A DNA stretch of 5,232 bases from Acidobacteriota bacterium (lineage in GTDB: Bacteria > Acidobacteriota > Terriglobia > Terriglobales > Acidobacteriaceae), in contig QHZX01000286.1 of the NCBI GenBank assembly GCA_003224835.1, forward strand, positions 1-5,232, written 5' to 3'. The notes below the pieces were generated by a model that worked only from the letters and a program-made list of their open reading frames with translations, was not told the origin of the DNA and did not search any database. A program made the translations under genes and the position numbers. Numbering within the stretch: position 1 is the stretch's first letter; the number at the start of each line of letters is the position of its first letter. This document shows positions 4,790 through 5,232 of the stretch, in pieces.

Positions 4790-5232
4790 ATGGCCGATTC
4801 CTTTACGGAAAAAATTCAGCCGTGCCTGCTGGATCGTCTCACCGACGAAAATCCAGAGTCGCAAAAGGAAAGCAGGAATGAGCGGGTCATTTCTGTAAAG
4901 CGTTACCGCGAAGGTGTTCTGCGTGATCTGATTTGGTTATTGAACGCGAAGGCGCACTCCGCGGAAGACGGCCTAGAGGACTTTCCCGAGGCAGCGCACT
5001 CGGTTTTAAATTTCGGGACACGCGATCTTTGCGGCTTGATTTCTTCGAGCATGGATCTGCGAACATTGGAACAGGACATTGCCGAGGCGCTGCGTCGCCT
5101 CGAGCCGAGGATCAATCCTGGTTCGCTCACGGTCACGGCGGTCTCCGGTGCGCAAAAGTTCTCGAATGGAATCGTTATCGAAATCCGTGGTGATCTCTGG
5201 GCCTATCCGGTGCCGGAACAACTTCTTATCCG
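4790..5232 (+). CDS. tssE: T6SS baseplate wedge protein TssE (gp25-like), truncated by the window end
   Basis: The open frame from the ATG at 4790 runs off the end of the window after 147 codons without a stop. TssE is the gp25-like component of the T6SS baseplate, which docks on the membrane complex and primes sheath polymerisation with TssF, TssG and TssK. Landmarks: IQPCLLDRLTDENPE near the N-terminus; RVISVKRYREGVLRDLIWLLNAK, the conserved R-x-DL-xxLLN segment; HSVLNFGTRDLCG; LEQDIAEALRRLEPRINPGSLTV; and the C-terminal IVIEIRGDLWAYPVPEQLLI, which matches the family's closing IEG-L-P-PE pattern. Family members are usually about 130-170 residues, so only a short tail is missing. It starts 14 bases after tagJ in another frame. 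tssF and tssG would be expected next. Confidence 0.93.
   Translation, partial: MADSFTEKIQPCLLDRLTDENPESQKESRNERVISVKRYREGVLRDLIWLLNAKAHSAEDGLEDFPEAAHSVLNFGTRDLCGLISSSMDLRTLEQDIAEALRRLEPRINPGSLTVTAVSGAQKFSNGIVIEIRGDLWAYPVPEQLLI

Noticed and set aside
1..5232. CRISPR arrays, tRNA or rRNA genes, insertion sequences
   Set aside because: No regular repeat-spacer series, cloverleaf, transposase or terminal inverted repeats were seen on either strand.

Overview
This window is a slice of a type VI secretion system (T6SS) locus from a Gram-negative bacterium. Three genes belong to recognised T6SS families: two Hcp tube proteins (135-623 and 3043-3522), the accessory protein TagJ/ImpE (3984-4775) and the baseplate protein TssE (from 4790, cut by the window end). 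A very short open stretch at the left edge (2-34) could be the last residues of TssC, which often precedes hcp, but this is weak. The Hcp style (MAAxDYFLKIDG..., poly-Gly loop, SFSWGATQ), the tagJ-tssE order, the middling GC and the lack of strong Shine-Dalgarno sites at most genes would fit Acidobacteriota or a neighbouring phylum. That placement is a guess from memory of family style and is not demonstrated.

Layout: 1-134, possible tssC tail and hcp leader; 135-623, hcp copy 1; 904-1989, an OmpA-domain protein with no signal peptide and an unrecognised N-terminal region; 2113-2646 on the minus strand, a small putative zinc metallopeptidase with an HEAMH motif, convergent with the OmpA-domain gene; 2647-3042, a gap with no supported gene; 3043-3522, hcp copy 2; 3523-3983, a second gap with hairpins and short repeats; 3984-4775, tagJ; 4790-end, tssE.

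How it fits together: Hcp hexamers stack into the inner tube of the T6SS and carry small effectors. TssE is a baseplate wedge protein related to phage T4 gp25. TagJ binds the sheath protein TssB in studied systems. The roughly 2.4 kb between the two hcp copies looks like an accessory cargo pocket inside a core operon. It holds one peptidoglycan-binding-domain protein and one predicted zincin, both without export signals, so both are candidate Hcp-linked effectors. The effector roles are inferred from position and domains. No immunity gene is recognisable. The two hcp genes share a similar roughly 33-base A-rich leader just upstream of the start codon, which suggests that the pocket arose by hcp duplication followed by insertion, or by recombination between hcp copies.
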